The notes under the pieces are model-generated. The model did not search any database, was not told the DNA's origin, and saw nothing but the letters and a program-made list of their open reading frames with translations. 55,990 nt of DNA from Streptomyces sp. col6 (GTDB taxonomy: Bacteria > Actinomycetota > Actinomycetes > Streptomycetales > Streptomycetaceae). The DNA lies in NCBI RefSeq assembly GCF_008042035.1, contig NZ_RDBL01000027.1, forward strand, positions 1-55,990. Direction: 5' to 3'. Shown here piece by piece: positions 25,661 to 37,431 of the stretch. The position numbers and the translations under genes are program-made. The stretch's first letter is position 1. Each line of letters begins with the position of its first letter.

Positions 25661-26430
25661 GACTGACCGTGGACGCACTCCACCTCACGCTCGGCACGAC
25701 CCCGGTCCTGCGCGATGTCGGCCTCGACGTGTCACCGGGCCACGTCGTGGGCCTCGTGGGCCCCAACGGGAGCGGCAAGTCCACCCTGCTGCGAGCGGTC
25801 TACCGATCACTGCGCCCCGCAGCGGGAATCGTCGAGGTGGACGGGCATGACGTCTGGCGGCTCTCCCCCCGGGCCGCCGCCCGGCACACTGCCGCCGTCC
25901 TCCAGGACGGGGCGGGCGCGGGCGGTCTGACCGTCATCGAGACGGTCGCGCTCGGCCGCAACCCGCACCACGGGCTGCTGGGCCGTGGCGGCGCCGCCGA
26001 CCGGCGCGCCGTCACCGAGGCGATGGAGAACTGCGGCATCGCGCCGCTCGCCCACCGCGACCTCGCCTCGCTCTCCGGCGGTGAACGCCAGCGTGTCCTG
26101 CTCGCCCGTGCTCTCGCCCAGGCCCCGGGGCTACTCGTTCTGGACGAACTGACCAACCATCTCGACATCCGCGCCCGGTTCGAACTTCTCGGCCTGATCC
26201 GGAAGGCGGGAGTCACGACCCTCGCCGTACTGCACGATCTCGATCTGGCCGCCCGCTTCTGCGACCGTCTCGTCGTCCTCCACCACGGCCGGGCCGTCGC
26301 GGCCGGCCCGGTGCTCGATGTCCTCACCCCTCACCTCCTCCAGAAGGTCTTCGGGGTCGGCGCCCGGGCCGAACGGCACCCCGACGGCATCATCCGGGTC
26401 ACGTACGAGGCGGACCCACTCGCACCATGA
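25657..26430 (+). CDS. Iron-complex-type ABC transporter ATP-binding protein
   Basis: 257 residues; supplies ATP energy to the permease. Walker A GPNGSGKST, Q-loop AAVLQDG, signature LSGGERQRVLLARALAQAP, Walker B LLVLDEL with the D-loop TNHLDIR, and the switch His in AVLHDLDLAARF are in order. The Walker B Pro found in most relatives (LDEPTNHLD) is Leu here. Start overlaps the permease stop by four bases. C-terminal tail (VLTPHLLQKVFGV) matches siderophore/cobalamin importers of the FecE type. Confidence 0.92.
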   Translation: MRLTVDALHLTLGTTPVLRDVGLDVSPGHVVGLVGPNGSGKSTLLRAVYRSLRPAAGIVEVDGHDVWRLSPRAAARHTAAVLQDGAGAGGLTVIETVALGRNPHHGLLGRGGAADRRAVTEAMENCGIAPLAHRDLASLSGGERQRVLLARALAQAPGLLVLDELTNHLDIRARFELLGLIRKAGVTTLAVLHDLDLAARFCDRLVVLHHGRAVAAGPVLDVLTPHLLQKVFGVGARAERHPDGIIRVTYEADPLAP

Positions 26431-26528
26431 GGTCCCGCGGAACCAGTGAAGCCTTCGCCGGGCCACGCGAGCGAGTACCTTATTGCACACTGGTTGCAGT
26501 AGCGATCAATATGCGAAAAGGAGAGGCC

Positions 26529-27107
26529 GTGCGGACTCCGGTGGTGCTGCGCCCTCTCACCGGCTCGGAACTCCTCGCCCGCCACGAGGACGCCCGTCAG
26601 GTGTACGCGGAGGCGTTCGGCGGCCCTCCTTGGTCCGAGGACGCCTCGGCGGCGGACGGGTTCATACGCCGCCTGTCGGACGACGTCGCCCACCCCGGGT
26701 TCACCGCGGTCGGCGCGTTCCGCGACGACCGGCTCGTCGGTCTGGCCACCGCCTGGACCACCCCCACACCCTTGCCCTCCGGCCGCTGTTACCCCCGCGC
26801 GGCGGCGGCCCTGGGGCCCGGCCGTACGGCGCAGTGGCTCTGCGGTAGCCGTGAGGTCGACGAACTCGCGGTGTCCGCCGACGCCCGAGGTCAAGGAGTG
26901 GGCGCGGCTCTCCTGGAACGGGTCACAGCGGACGCCCCGGATGGCCGGTGCTGGCTGCTGACCTCCGTACGGGCCCGCGACGCGATGAGCTTCTACCGAC
27001 GCCTGGGCTGGGCCCAGGCCACCCACCCCGCGTGCGAGAACACTGGCATCGCGGTCTTCCTCGGCCCCCGGCACCCGGGCCGGACTGCCGTTCCCCTCCC
27101 CCTGTGA
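26529..27107 (+). CDS. GNAT-family N-acetyltransferase
   Basis: 192 residues from GTG 26529 (AAGGAG six bases upstream). Core acetyl-CoA site VDELAVSADARGQGVGAALL with the Q/RxxGxG/A signature, followed by SVRARDAMSFYRRLGWAQAT. The N-terminal half (EDARQVYAEAFGGPPWSED, FTAVGAFRDDRLVGLATAWT) holds the substrate side. The stop lies 18 bases before the alanyl-tRNA synthetase start, so the two are probably one operon. A ribosomal or tRNA-related substrate, or acetylation of an antibiotic that hits AlaRS, are possibilities the pairing suggests; nothing in the sequence proves either. Confidence 0.85.
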   Translation: MRTPVVLRPLTGSELLARHEDARQVYAEAFGGPPWSEDASAADGFIRRLSDDVAHPGFTAVGAFRDDRLVGLATAWTTPTPLPSGRCYPRAAAALGPGRTAQWLCGSREVDELAVSADARGQGVGAALLERVTADAPDGRCWLLTSVRARDAMSFYRRLGWAQATHPACENTGIAVFLGPRHPGRTAVPLPL

Positions 27108-27125
27108 CCGACCGAAGGACTCCTT

Positions 27126-29768
<2,643 letters not shown>

Positions 29769-29786
29769 GGACTGCCTGGCCACTGA

Positions 29787-30830
29787 TCAGGCGAAGGCCA
29801 ACTGTCGGAAAGAGTTGCGGACGTCGGTCAGTGGCTGTCGGTCGCGGGTGTAGTAGAGCTTGTTGGTCAGCAGTACCGCCCATCGGTCTTGCGTGGGGGA
29901 GATCCACATTCCGGTGCCGGTGAAGCCGTAGTGGACCCAGACGTCCTGCTCGTCGGTGGTGCCGGGGGCCGGGTGCCAGAACAGGCCGCGCTCCGGTTGG
30001 AGGCCGCCGGTCTGCACGGTGAGGGAGTGGGCGCTCCACTCGGCGCCGAAGCCCGCCTCGGCGGGGGCTGTGGTGTGGTCGAGCATGTAGCGCAGGAAGA
30101 CGGCCAGGTCGTCGAGGACAGTGAAGACGCCGGCGATACCGCACACTCCGCCCAGGAGCCGGGCGGAGAAGTCGTGGGCGACGCCCCTGAGGTGGGTGCC
30201 GGTGTCCTGGTCGAGTTCGGTGGGAGCGCACTTGGCTGCGAGGTCGGCGGGCAGCGGCCCGTACCGGGTGGAGTCCATGCCGAGTGGGCGCCAAGTTTTT
30301 TTCGCGGCCAGTTGGTCGAGCGGTTGACCGGAGAGGTGTTCGGCGAGGTAGCCGAGGATGAGGGCGGCCCGGTCGGTGTACTCGACGGCTTCACCGGGCG
30401 GTCGATTGAGGGCTTCTCGCAGAACCCCGCGGCGAATGGCGACGGGATCGCTGCCGTAGAGGTTCTTCAGCTGGGCGCGGAGAGGCAGACCGGCGGTATG
30501 GGTCAAGAGCTGGCGAGCTGTTACGGCGCCGAGGGGATGACCCGCGACCTCGCCCCAGAAGGTGCCGAGCGGGGCGTCGAGGTCGAGGACGCTGTCCGCC
30601 CACAGCGCGCCGATTGACGCCCAGACCGCAAGGATCTTGGTCAGACTGGCGGCGTCGAAGACAGTGTCCCGCCGCATCCTCACGTCGATTTCATCGGGGT
30701 CCAAGGCCCCGGTGGCACCGGACGCCTGAACGCCGCCGGAGTCGCCGACAGCCCACACCACGCCCGGATAGACCTTGTCCCGGATGCCTTCGCTCAGCAG
30801 GTTCTCGATGCGGTCTGTGTGGTGCGGCAT
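29787..30830 (-). CDS. Serine hydrolase of the class C beta-lactamase/DD-peptidase fold
   Basis: 347 residues; ATG 30830 with AGAGGGAG upstream, no signal peptide, so cytoplasmic. Catalytic SxxK is FDAASLTK (Ser62, Lys65). The second motif, usually YxN, reads VEYTDRAALILG, so Asp replaces Asn. A late HYGFTGTGMWISP segment matches the third motif region (HxG/HTG). Family members include esterases and peptidases with broad substrates, and the name beta-lactamase is not justified by sequence. The gene is convergent with alaS, 18 bases between stops, and I see no terminator between them. Confidence 0.88.
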   Translation of the reverse strand: MPHHTDRIENLLSEGIRDKVYPGVVWAVGDSGGVQASGATGALDPDEIDVRMRRDTVFDAASLTKILAVWASIGALWADSVLDLDAPLGTFWGEVAGHPLGAVTARQLLTHTAGLPLRAQLKNLYGSDPVAIRRGVLREALNRPPGEAVEYTDRAALILGYLAEHLSGQPLDQLAAKKTWRPLGMDSTRYGPLPADLAAKCAPTELDQDTGTHLRGVAHDFSARLLGGVCGIAGVFTVLDDLAVFLRYMLDHTTAPAEAGFGAEWSAHSLTVQTGGLQPERGLFWHPAPGTTDEQDVWVHYGFTGTGMWISPTQDRWAVLLTNKLYYTRDRQPLTDVRNSFRQLAFA

Positions 30831-31333
30831 GGTCTCCCTCTTCGTGTGGGGCATCTCTCGGCGCTCTTGAGAAGCGCCTTCTGCTCGGCTTCGTCGGCGG
30901 TCAGGCCCCAGCGCAGTTGGCGGTCCAGTCGACGAGGTAGGTGCAGGACGCGGAGTCGGCGGGCGGCAGCCACTTTGCGGTGACCGTGACCAGCGAGCGC
31001 TCGGCCGTTAGATCGTTGGCACCGCTCGGGGGTCCAGTTGTAGGCGCCCTTGCCTGTCCCACGCCTCAGCGAGCGGGACCCTGTGGTCGGTATCGAAACC
31101 GCGTTGACGTGGTCCGCTGAGACAAGACAGCTGCTCAGAGGGGCGCACGGGATCAGCATCTGAGGCCTGGGTGCGGGGTGCTTTGTTGTCTGTGGATATC
31201 GAAGCTTCAGCAAGAACGCGGTCGGCCATGGCTGATCCGCGCTGACTTTGCGGGTGGCCCTCAGTTCGTGGCCTGCGGAAAAGCGCTGCTCGGTGTTGAG
31301 CGGCTTGTCCTTGGTGTGGTCCTCGGCTCATGA
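30831..31333. other. Gap of about 500 bases; possible gene fragment
   Basis: On the minus strand, between 30860 and 31010, one frame reads ERSLVTVTAKWLPPADSASC then TYLVDWTANCAG, and the next frame LTADEAEQKALLKSAE, which looks like a frameshifted end of an exported protein. No family is evident and there is no start. The rest of the gap holds nothing. Confidence 0.35.
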
Positions 31334-32563
31334 TCATGCCACTTGATGCCTTGTTCCCTTGATGAAGAGATTTTCCGCTTGTGCGTTTTGTGCCCAGGTG
31401 ACAGTGGGGGGCGCGGCTAGGCCTGCGAGGAGGAACATGGTGCCGACGATGTACCAGCCGGGGCGGCCCCAGGTGATGCACAGGGAGATGAGCAGGGCTG
31501 GTCCGACGGCTTCGGCCAGGCCGGCGCCAAGGCCGAACACTCCGAGGTATTGGCCGGTGGCGTGGGGCGGGGCCAGGGCGAAGGACACTTCGAAGCCGGC
31601 TGCTGAGTGCCACAGTTCTCCGATGGTGTGGACGACGACCGCGGTCAGCAGGAGTGAGGCGGCGGCCCATCCCGGTACGCCCGCGGACAGGGAGATCAGG
31701 GCGCAGGCTGCAAGGAAGGCCACCCCGGAGCGGCGGTAGGCCCATGCGCCTGTGGTGGGGTTGTCGATGTTGCGGCTTGCGCGAATCTGGAATCCGATGA
31801 CGAGGAGCGTGTTGAGGAGCATGGTGCCCGAGATGAGCCAGTGCGGGGCTTCGGTGCGGGTGACCAGCCACAAGGGGATGGCGACGGTGAGCACCTTGAA
31901 CTGAATGGCCATGACGCCGTCGAGGACAGTGAGCGCGAGATACGGGCGGTCGCGCAGTGCGATCCAGCGCGGCCCGTGCGACACCGGTACCGGAGCGACC
32001 TTCGGCAGCATGAACATCACAGCCGCGGACGCGGCGAAAGCAACCGCGTTGCCGATGACGAGCAGCGTGTACGACGTGTGGCTGCCGACCTGGACGGCCC
32101 AGCCCGCCAGCACCGCACCCACCGAGATACCAATGTTGCTCACTGCCCGCAGGTAGGCGCGGAACTCCTGAGGCCGCTCCCCGCCGTGATGCCGGATGAG
32201 CGGGCTGCGGGCGGCAAGGCCCGCACCCTTGGCACCCGTTGCCGCGCACACCGCGATGACGAACGGCCAGAAGCTGTCGGCCAGTACGAAGGCGGCCGTG
32301 GCCGCCGCCTGAACGGCGAGAGTGGCGACATAGACACGGCGCGCGCCGCGCCGGTCCGCCAGGTGGCCCGCGGCGATGCCGGCGGCCAGGGCGAGGATGC
32401 CGGCAATGCCGAGGCCGAGGCCGACCTGACCGGCGGGCAGATGGACCGCCTGTGTGAAATACAGCACCCCGGCGGTCAGGTAGAGGCCGCTGCCGATGGT
32501 GTAGACAAAGTTGGAGAGGGCGAGGATGCGTTGCGGTCGTGTGTCCGGCAGCAAGTGGGGCAT
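31334..32563 (-). CDS. MFS transporter
   Basis: 409 residues, ATG 32563, twelve predicted membrane segments in two groups of six separated by a loop near residue 200. The family loop between segments two and three is AAGHLADRRGARRVYV (G..DRRGRR type). Other spans: LALSNFVYTIGSGLYLTAGV, VGLGLGIAGILALAAGIAAG, LAALAV-type VYVATLAVQAAATAAFVLAD, YTLLVIGNAVAFAASAAVMF, VVVHTIGELWHSAAGFEVSF. The architecture resembles drug or metabolite exporters of actinomycetes; substrate unknown. Monocistronic as far as can be seen. Confidence 0.88.
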   Translation of the reverse strand: MPHLLPDTRPQRILALSNFVYTIGSGLYLTAGVLYFTQAVHLPAGQVGLGLGIAGILALAAGIAAGHLADRRGARRVYVATLAVQAAATAAFVLADSFWPFVIAVCAATGAKGAGLAARSPLIRHHGGERPQEFRAYLRAVSNIGISVGAVLAGWAVQVGSHTSYTLLVIGNAVAFAASAAVMFMLPKVAPVPVSHGPRWIALRDRPYLALTVLDGVMAIQFKVLTVAIPLWLVTRTEAPHWLISGTMLLNTLLVIGFQIRASRNIDNPTTGAWAYRRSGVAFLAACALISLSAGVPGWAAASLLLTAVVVHTIGELWHSAAGFEVSFALAPPHATGQYLGVFGLGAGLAEAVGPALLISLCITWGRPGWYIVGTMFLLAGLAAPPTVTWAQNAQAENLFIKGTRHQVA

Positions 32564-32701
32564 GGGAAGGGCTCCGTTGCCTCGGCAGAATGTAAGGGCT
32601 ACTCGTGGCCAGTGAAGCTTACGCGTTCACTCGTGGGATGAGGAGAGCGCAAGGAGTACCACCGTTGGCTGGCTCTGATTTATGGCTCGAAATGGAGACT
32701 A
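32564..32701. other. Short upstream region of the MFS gene
   Basis: Contains the presumed MFS promoter; ends at the IS5-type terminal repeat at 32702 (CTAA just outside). Confidence 0.4.
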
Positions 32702-32833
32702 AGGGCTGTCCCGCAATTGATCTTCGACTCCGGTTGGACGCGGGTCCTCCGGGCGCGGCTTGTTTGCCTATCCGGCGACGGTGAGGTTGTGCAGGCGGGC
32801 GATGCCGAGCATGGCGTGGTGGACGCCGTCGCC
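32702..32833. mobile_element. IS5-type right-end fragment
   Basis: Begins with GGGCTGTCCCGC (compare the MITE ends at 12283 and 12417) with CTAA outside. On the minus strand it encodes the very end of an IS5-type transposase (GDGVHHAMLGIARLHNLTVA and G, stop). Only about 130 bp survive and they are joined to the truncated nuclease gene. Confidence 0.7.
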
Positions 32834-33100
32834 TGGAGGACTTCGTTGCGGGTGTTGCAGCCGTCCTTGTCCGCGTCGACCCAGTGCTTGAACTTGCTCC
32901 GCTCGTAGCCGGCACGCGCCTCGTCCGCGACGGGCAGCGCCTGCAGGGCGTCGGTCAGGGGCAAGGTCAGGACGCTGCCCTTGTCACCGAGCGGCCCGGC
33001 TTCTGCGTGGGCGGGGGTGGTGAGAGCGGCGAGCGCGGCAGCGACGGCCGCCAGGGAGACGAGGATGCGCCCAGCGGGTCCTTTTCGAAGATCGGCACAG
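32834..33100 (-). pseudogene. N-terminal remnant of a secreted HNH nuclease-like protein
   Basis: Frame reads LRKGPAGRILVSLAAVAAAL (signal peptide), AALTTPAHAEAGPLG, LTDALQALPVADEARAGYER and SKFKHWVDADKDGCNTRNEV, the pattern of exported actinobacterial GmrSD/DUF1524-type HNH nucleases up to the DxDGCxTR motif. At 32834 it is cut by the IS5 fragment, so the HNH catalytic part is missing. No start codon is found in frame near the signal peptide. Confidence 0.7.
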
Positions 33101-33454
33101 ACGGTTCGTGATCTTCGTAGTGGCCCGGTTCCTGCCCGGCGGGCCGATTCGCCGGGCGTTCACTCCGGAGCGTGGAAAGTCAGACCGGCCAGCGGCCACG
33201 GCGCGCGTACTGCAAGCAGTAGCAGGCGCTGCAACTCCTGAGGATGCTTCAAGGGCTGCGCGGAGCACATCTGCATGGCCCCTGATGTGACCTGCCAAGC
33301 GGCCTCGTCGTCGGCGTAGCCGGAGATGGCGTTGTCAAACGGACAACCTCTGTGCGCCACGGTCGGTGGGCCGGGATCGTGGCGGGCATGCAGACCACCA
33401 TCCTTGAGGGACGCGGTTTCGTTACCGCTGTCATCCATTCCATTGGTGCCCGTC
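33101..33454. other. Gap of about 350 bases
   Basis: A minus-strand frame (HRGCPFDNAISGYADDEAAW, QVTSGAMQMCSAQ) looks protein-like for about 50 codons near 33230-33370 but lacks start, stop context and a known family. Possibly a gene fragment. Confidence 0.35.
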
Positions 33455-33831
33455 ATGCCGGTGTCGCATGACCTGGTCACCGACGGGCTCTGCGTCGACC
33501 TGCGCCGGGCGCTGCGTAACCCGGCTGATGATCCGGCCATGCGTTACCGAACGGGCCTGGACGATGACGTGTATCAGCACGTTCTGAACACTTCTGGCGC
33601 CCGTGACCTCATCAACCGCACCGCCGTTCAGCTCCACCTCCTAGTCGACGAGGTGCCCGTCGGGCGCGTTGCCCGCATGACCGTGGCATGCCAGGGCGGC
33701 CGGCATGTTCGGTCGCGGTGGCAGAAGCGGTGGGTCGCCGGGTCTGGGCGGCGATGGGCGGCGTGTACGGAGTGGAGATCGAGCACCACCACATCGACCA
33801 CCCCGTGTTGGCTTCCTTCATTCCTGCCTAG
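33455..33831 (+). pseudogene. Hypothetical gene with a frameshift
   Basis: From ATG 33455: MPVSHDLVTDGLCVDLRRAL, DDPAMRYRTGLDDDVYQHVL, DLINRTAVQLHLLVDEVPVG; near 33690-33715 the coding sense moves to another frame (AVAEAVGRRVWAAMGGVYGV, EIEHHHIDHPVLASFIPA, stop TAG 33829-33831). I do not recognise the family. Its stop overlaps the end of the convergent SUKH gene. Confidence 0.45.
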
Positions 33832-34448
33832 GCCGCTTCTTCCGGATCATCTCCCGGAGGACCGGCGAACCAGGAACGGCCCTGGGCCCAGTGGGCCACC
33901 CATCCGGTGAATCCAGGGGTGCCCGGCATCGGGGAGGTGCTCTGCGAGGTACCGAAGGGCATAGCGCCGTACTCGTCGATCAGCCAGACGTGACCGCGCT
34001 GCGGGCCGGTGACGACCAGATGCCAGTACATGCCACAGCCGTCGGTTCCCAGCAACAGGGAGCCGTGATCGAACACGGCGTCCAGCCGGGACTCAAGTTC
34101 CTGCTCCGACAATGCCTCCTCGTCCTCCTCGTCGTTCTCCCATATCCACGTCGACCTGAGGGGAAACGGTTCGGCGATCAGGCGCTCGGGGCGGCCGGAG
34201 CCCCAATCCGAGGGCGTTTGCGCGAAGGGCAGCAGACCGTAGTAGGGCGGCCCGGCCCGCAGGCCGTCGCAGACCTCCGCCACGAACGTGCGGTAAGGCT
34301 CCGGCAGCGTGATGCCGTGCTCTGCCTCGAAGAACCGCACCGCCTCCCAGCCGGCCGGCGGCGACGCCTCGGGACGGGGCGCGAAGAACGCACGGAGGGC
34401 GGCCAACTCGGCCGGGTCGCAGTTTTCCGTGTTCATGCCGATCATCAT
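33828..34448 (-). CDS. SMI1/KNR4 (SUKH) family protein
   Basis: 206 residues from ATG 34448 (ATG 34436 also possible). SUKH features: GWEAVRFFEAEHGITLPEPY, RTFVAEVCDGL, YYGLLPFAQTPSDWGSG, an acidic insert (WENDEEDEEALSEQELESRL), HGSLLLGTDGCGMYWHLVVT and GPQRGHVWLIDEYGAMPFG, ending FTGWVAHWAQGRSWF. It shares motif order and the TGPQRG-VW signature with the gene at 11627, so the two are related. As an immunity-type protein it would bind and block a partner toxin; no toxin gene is visible nearby, so it is an orphan. Confidence 0.85.
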   Translation of the reverse strand: MMIGMNTENCDPAELAALRAFFAPRPEASPPAGWEAVRFFEAEHGITLPEPYRTFVAEVCDGLRAGPPYYGLLPFAQTPSDWGSGRPERLIAEPFPLRSTWIWENDEEDEEALSEQELESRLDAVFDHGSLLLGTDGCGMYWHLVVTGPQRGHVWLIDEYGAMPFGTSQSTSPMPGTPGFTGWVAHWAQGRSWFAGPPGDDPEEAA

Positions 34449-34832
34449 GCAAGATCCGAAAGAAGCGGCCTAGGCGGGTACGGTGCTCCTCCACGAACGC
34501 CTCCAGGCGCTCGGTGACGCTGAAAGCGCCAGTTGGGAGAGGTGTGAGCTTCGGCGGCGAAGTGGAGCTCACGAGTGATCACCTCAAGTGAACGCCCGCC
34601 CCTGTGCGCGAACCACCGATTCGGCCGCCATTGCCTCCGGTTCGAGGAGTACGGCCTCAAGCGCTGGCAACACACCGCCCTCGTTTGGCCTCGGCAGCGG
34701 CTGTTACGAGCCCGGTCCACCGTCCGCTTGTACGCCCAACTGGCCTGTGGGTCATATGACTTGTAGGAATCGCAGGCTACGATTCAGTACTCCGATATAT
34801 GGCCGCGTCCGGAGTATGGGGGTTGTGGAGCG
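34449..34832. other. Gap of about 380 bases
   Basis: A plus-strand frame (RFGRHCLRFEEYGLKRWQHT) between 34610 and 34700 is the only protein-like piece; no family seen. Otherwise the region must hold the promoter of the lipoprotein fragment. Confidence 0.35.
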
Positions 34833-35190
34833 ATGAGGCAGGGCAGAATCGTGCGCACAGCGGTGGGGCTGGGCATCGCCGCTTCGGTGATCGCGGGGAC
34901 CGCCTCCTGCTCCGAGAACAAGGGCGAACAGAAGATCGCGTCTTCGGAGCGCTCCGACGGGACAAGCAACTCAACGCCCACCCCGTCACACCCCTCGCCC
35001 GCTCCCGCCGATCCCCTGCTCGACCACGGCGTTCCCACGAGCGACGGGCTCATCGCGGCGCTGCCGAAGAAGGGGGAACTGCCCGCCGGATGGGTCAAGT
35101 CCGGTGAGGATTCCGTTGGCTGGCGGGACGCCGCCGATGCCATCAAGGAGGGCGAGGACGCGACCGCGTGCGGGGCCGCGGCGCTGGTCC
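34833..35190 (+). pseudogene. Truncated lipoprotein gene
   Basis: ATG 34833 with GTGGAG upstream gives MRQGRIVRTAVGLGIAASVI, lipobox AGTASC, a Ser/Thr/Pro linker and LLDHGVPTSDGLIAALPKKG, ELPAGWVKSGEDSVGWRDAA. Around 35170-35195 the protein-like pattern stops and the frame runs on, out of phase, into the S33 peptidase gene that starts at 35210. The lipoprotein therefore lost its 3' part. Confidence 0.55.
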
Positions 35191-35209
35191 GCCGCCCTAG
35201 CGTGCGGGT

Positions 35210-36733
35210 ATGTCAACTCCTCGACGCTTCGCGGCCTTCGTGGTGTGCACGGCGGTGCTCACCGCCACCACGACCAGCGCCACCGCCGCCGACCCGAAAC
35301 CGTTCGCCCGCTTCCACGGCCAGCACGTCGACTGGCATGCCTGCGCCCTCGACGCCGACGACGAGACGGGCCAGGCGCTGGATGCTGCCGGCGCCGACTG
35401 TGCCGACATCACCGTGCCGCTTGACTACGCCGACCCCGACGGTCGCACCATCACCGTCGCCATATCCCGTCTGAAGGCCACCGATACCGCCCACCGCGTC
35501 GGTTCGCTGCTGCTCAACGACGGGGGACCGGCCGGCCCCAGCCTCCAGATGCCACTGACCAAGTCGGAGGTGATGGGAGAGGTCGCTGACCGCTACGACC
35601 TGATCGGCATGGACCCGCGCTTCGTCGGCCGGAGCACCCCGCTGGACTGTGGCTGGGACCTCGGCTCCGCACCCCTGCGCTCCGCGGGCGCCGACCTGGC
35701 GGCGTACCGCAAGGAAGTCGCCGTCGCGCGCGAGCTGGCCGGGCGGTGCGAGCGCGCCCACGGTGACGTGCTGCCGTATGTCACCACCCGCAACACGGCC
35801 CGCGACATGGACGTCATCCGCGCCGCTCTCGGCGAGGACGCCCTCTCCTACCTCGGCTATTCCTACGGCAGTTACCTCGGTGAGGTGTACACACAGCTCT
35901 TCCCCGGCCGTACCGACCGTATGGTGCTCGACGGCGTCCATTTCCCGGATCGCTACAGCCAGACGCTGCTGCACGGCGCCGAGGCGGCCAACGAGGCGGC
36001 CCTGCGCGCATGGGCGTCTTGGGCCGCCGCACGGCACGACACCTACGGGCTGGGCGCTACGCGGGGCAAGGTCCTGGCGACGGTGGAGCACATCCTGGGC
36101 GCTGCTGCTCAGGAGCCGCTGCGGATCGGGGACGCGTATCTGCTGGACGAGCACGTGCTCCCCTTCTTCTTCATCGGTGGCCTGGGTAGTGACCTCGACA
36201 ACCAGCGCGCCGATCTCGCCGCGACCGTACGTCTCCTGGCGCGCGCTGCAGACCGGGAGCCGGTCGAGCCGTCCGAAGAGCTCACCGGGCGCCTGGAGTT
36301 CCTGCTGACCGGGGCGGGCTCGGCGTCCGCCAGCCAGATGACCGCGATCGTCTGCGGCGATGTGGCAGAGCGGCGCGGCGTCGGCAGCTACTGGCACGCG
36401 GTCGAGGCGTCCCGTGAGCGGTTCCCCCTCGCCGGACCGCTGGCCAACCACATCACCCCTTGCGAGTTCTGGGACCGGCCCGCCGAGGCGCCGACCGTGC
36501 TCGACAACGACGTCCCGGCCTTGCTCGTCGCTGCCACCGGCGACCCCCGCACCGTCTACGCCGGCGCCGAGGCCATGCGCGAGCAGTGGCCGAGCTCCCG
36601 GCTGCTGACCGTGGAGGGGGCTCGTCAGCACGGCATGTACGGCGAGTACGGCAACTCCTGCGTCGACGAGCGCGTCAATGCCTACCTGCGCACGGGACGG
36701 CTCCCCACCCACGACCTGGCCTGCGAGGCGTAG
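35210..36733 (+). CDS. Secreted alpha/beta hydrolase, S33 tripeptidyl-aminopeptidase type
   Basis: 507 residues, ATG 35210, with a signal peptide (RRFAAFVVCTAVLTATTTSA, cleavage near TAADP). The fold matches exported actinobacterial S33 peptidases (Tap/SlpD-like): VDWHACALDADDETGQALDA, CADITVPLDYADPDGRTITV, nucleophile elbow LSYLGYSYGSYLGEVYTQLF (Ser near 218), and the C-terminal TAP-like part PALLVAATGDPRTVYAGAEA, ARQHGMYGEYGNSCVDERVN that supplies Asp and His. The oxyanion loop reads NDGGPAGPS instead of the usual GGPGGS, which may alter activity. It would release N-terminal tripeptides outside the cell. It probably depends on a promoter inside the truncated upstream lipoprotein. Confidence 0.88.
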   Translation: MSTPRRFAAFVVCTAVLTATTTSATAADPKPFARFHGQHVDWHACALDADDETGQALDAAGADCADITVPLDYADPDGRTITVAISRLKATDTAHRVGSLLLNDGGPAGPSLQMPLTKSEVMGEVADRYDLIGMDPRFVGRSTPLDCGWDLGSAPLRSAGADLAAYRKEVAVARELAGRCERAHGDVLPYVTTRNTARDMDVIRAALGEDALSYLGYSYGSYLGEVYTQLFPGRTDRMVLDGVHFPDRYSQTLLHGAEAANEAALRAWASWAAARHDTYGLGATRGKVLATVEHILGAAAQEPLRIGDAYLLDEHVLPFFFIGGLGSDLDNQRADLAATVRLLARAADREPVEPSEELTGRLEFLLTGAGSASASQMTAIVCGDVAERRGVGSYWHAVEASRERFPLAGPLANHITPCEFWDRPAEAPTVLDNDVPALLVAATGDPRTVYAGAEAMREQWPSSRLLTVEGARQHGMYGEYGNSCVDERVNAYLRTGRLPTHDLACEA

Positions 36734-37431
36734 CCCCGGCAGCGGTACTCGGCGACGCAGGCGGTGCCAAGACGACGGGGCGCCGCGGTGCAGGTACCGA
36801 GACCGGCCTTCCGTACCGATCCGACGGTGGCCGCCTTGCGGTGCCCGGACGACGTCCTGGCGCAATTCTTCTTCGACCACGGCGACAGCGCCGCCTTCAT
36901 CGACGACTACAACACCATCGACCTGCACACCATCACCTGGCAGCTGGCGCCCCTCCCCGCCGCCCACTTCACCGGCATCCCACTGGAGCCGCCGACGAGG
37001 GATGCATCTAGAACTACGCCAAGAACCCGGTCTACTGGGTCACCGCCCCCCGCAGGTCGCCCTTCACTGGGAGAAGCACGGGACGTGGCTGCGCTCGCTG
37101 CTCCTGATCGAGCGGCGTCTCCTGGATCCGGACCCCGGCGTACTACAGGTCCTGGAGAGCCGGCGGAGATCCGCCGGGGTCCGGGGCCACTGTCAGCGGC
37201 CCCGGACTCGCGGGGGATTGAGAGGGTTCAGCGTCGAGCCCAGGAGCGCGCCGAGGCGGGCCTGCGGGGTACGGCCGGCCTGTTCCAGCCGCTGGCGGCG
37301 CCGCTGCGCCGCGAGCACCTGGTTTCCTGCGACCGGCCTCGGCTGCAGAGGCCAGGACCGGCCACCGCAGGCCCCGTCCTGCGGGTGCGCGAAGCACTGC
37401 TCAACGCTGCCCAGTCCCACGAGGCTTGTCC
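36734..37431. other. Gap of about 700 bases with gene debris
   Basis: Plus-strand pieces look coding in different frames: ALRCPDDVLAQFFFDHGDSA and AFIDDYNTIDLHTITWQLAP near 36830-36960, YAKNPVYWVTA near 37013, and WEKHGTWLRSLLLIERRLLD near 37070-37130. They may be one or two decayed genes, none of which I can name. The minus strand shows no credible gene here. Confidence 0.4.

Noticed and set aside
26476..26515. Promoter-like TTGCAC and AT-rich box before the GNAT gene
   Set aside because: Plausible by eye but spacing and consensus are weak, so not annotated as a site.
29787..30830. Naming the serine hydrolase a beta-lactamase
   Set aside because: Cytoplasmic, YTD instead of YxN, and the fold is shared by many esterases and peptidases.
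35213..36967. 584-codon minus-strand frame opposite the S33 peptidase
   Set aside because: Shadow; the plus frame shows signal peptide, nucleophile elbow and C-terminal TAP-like region.
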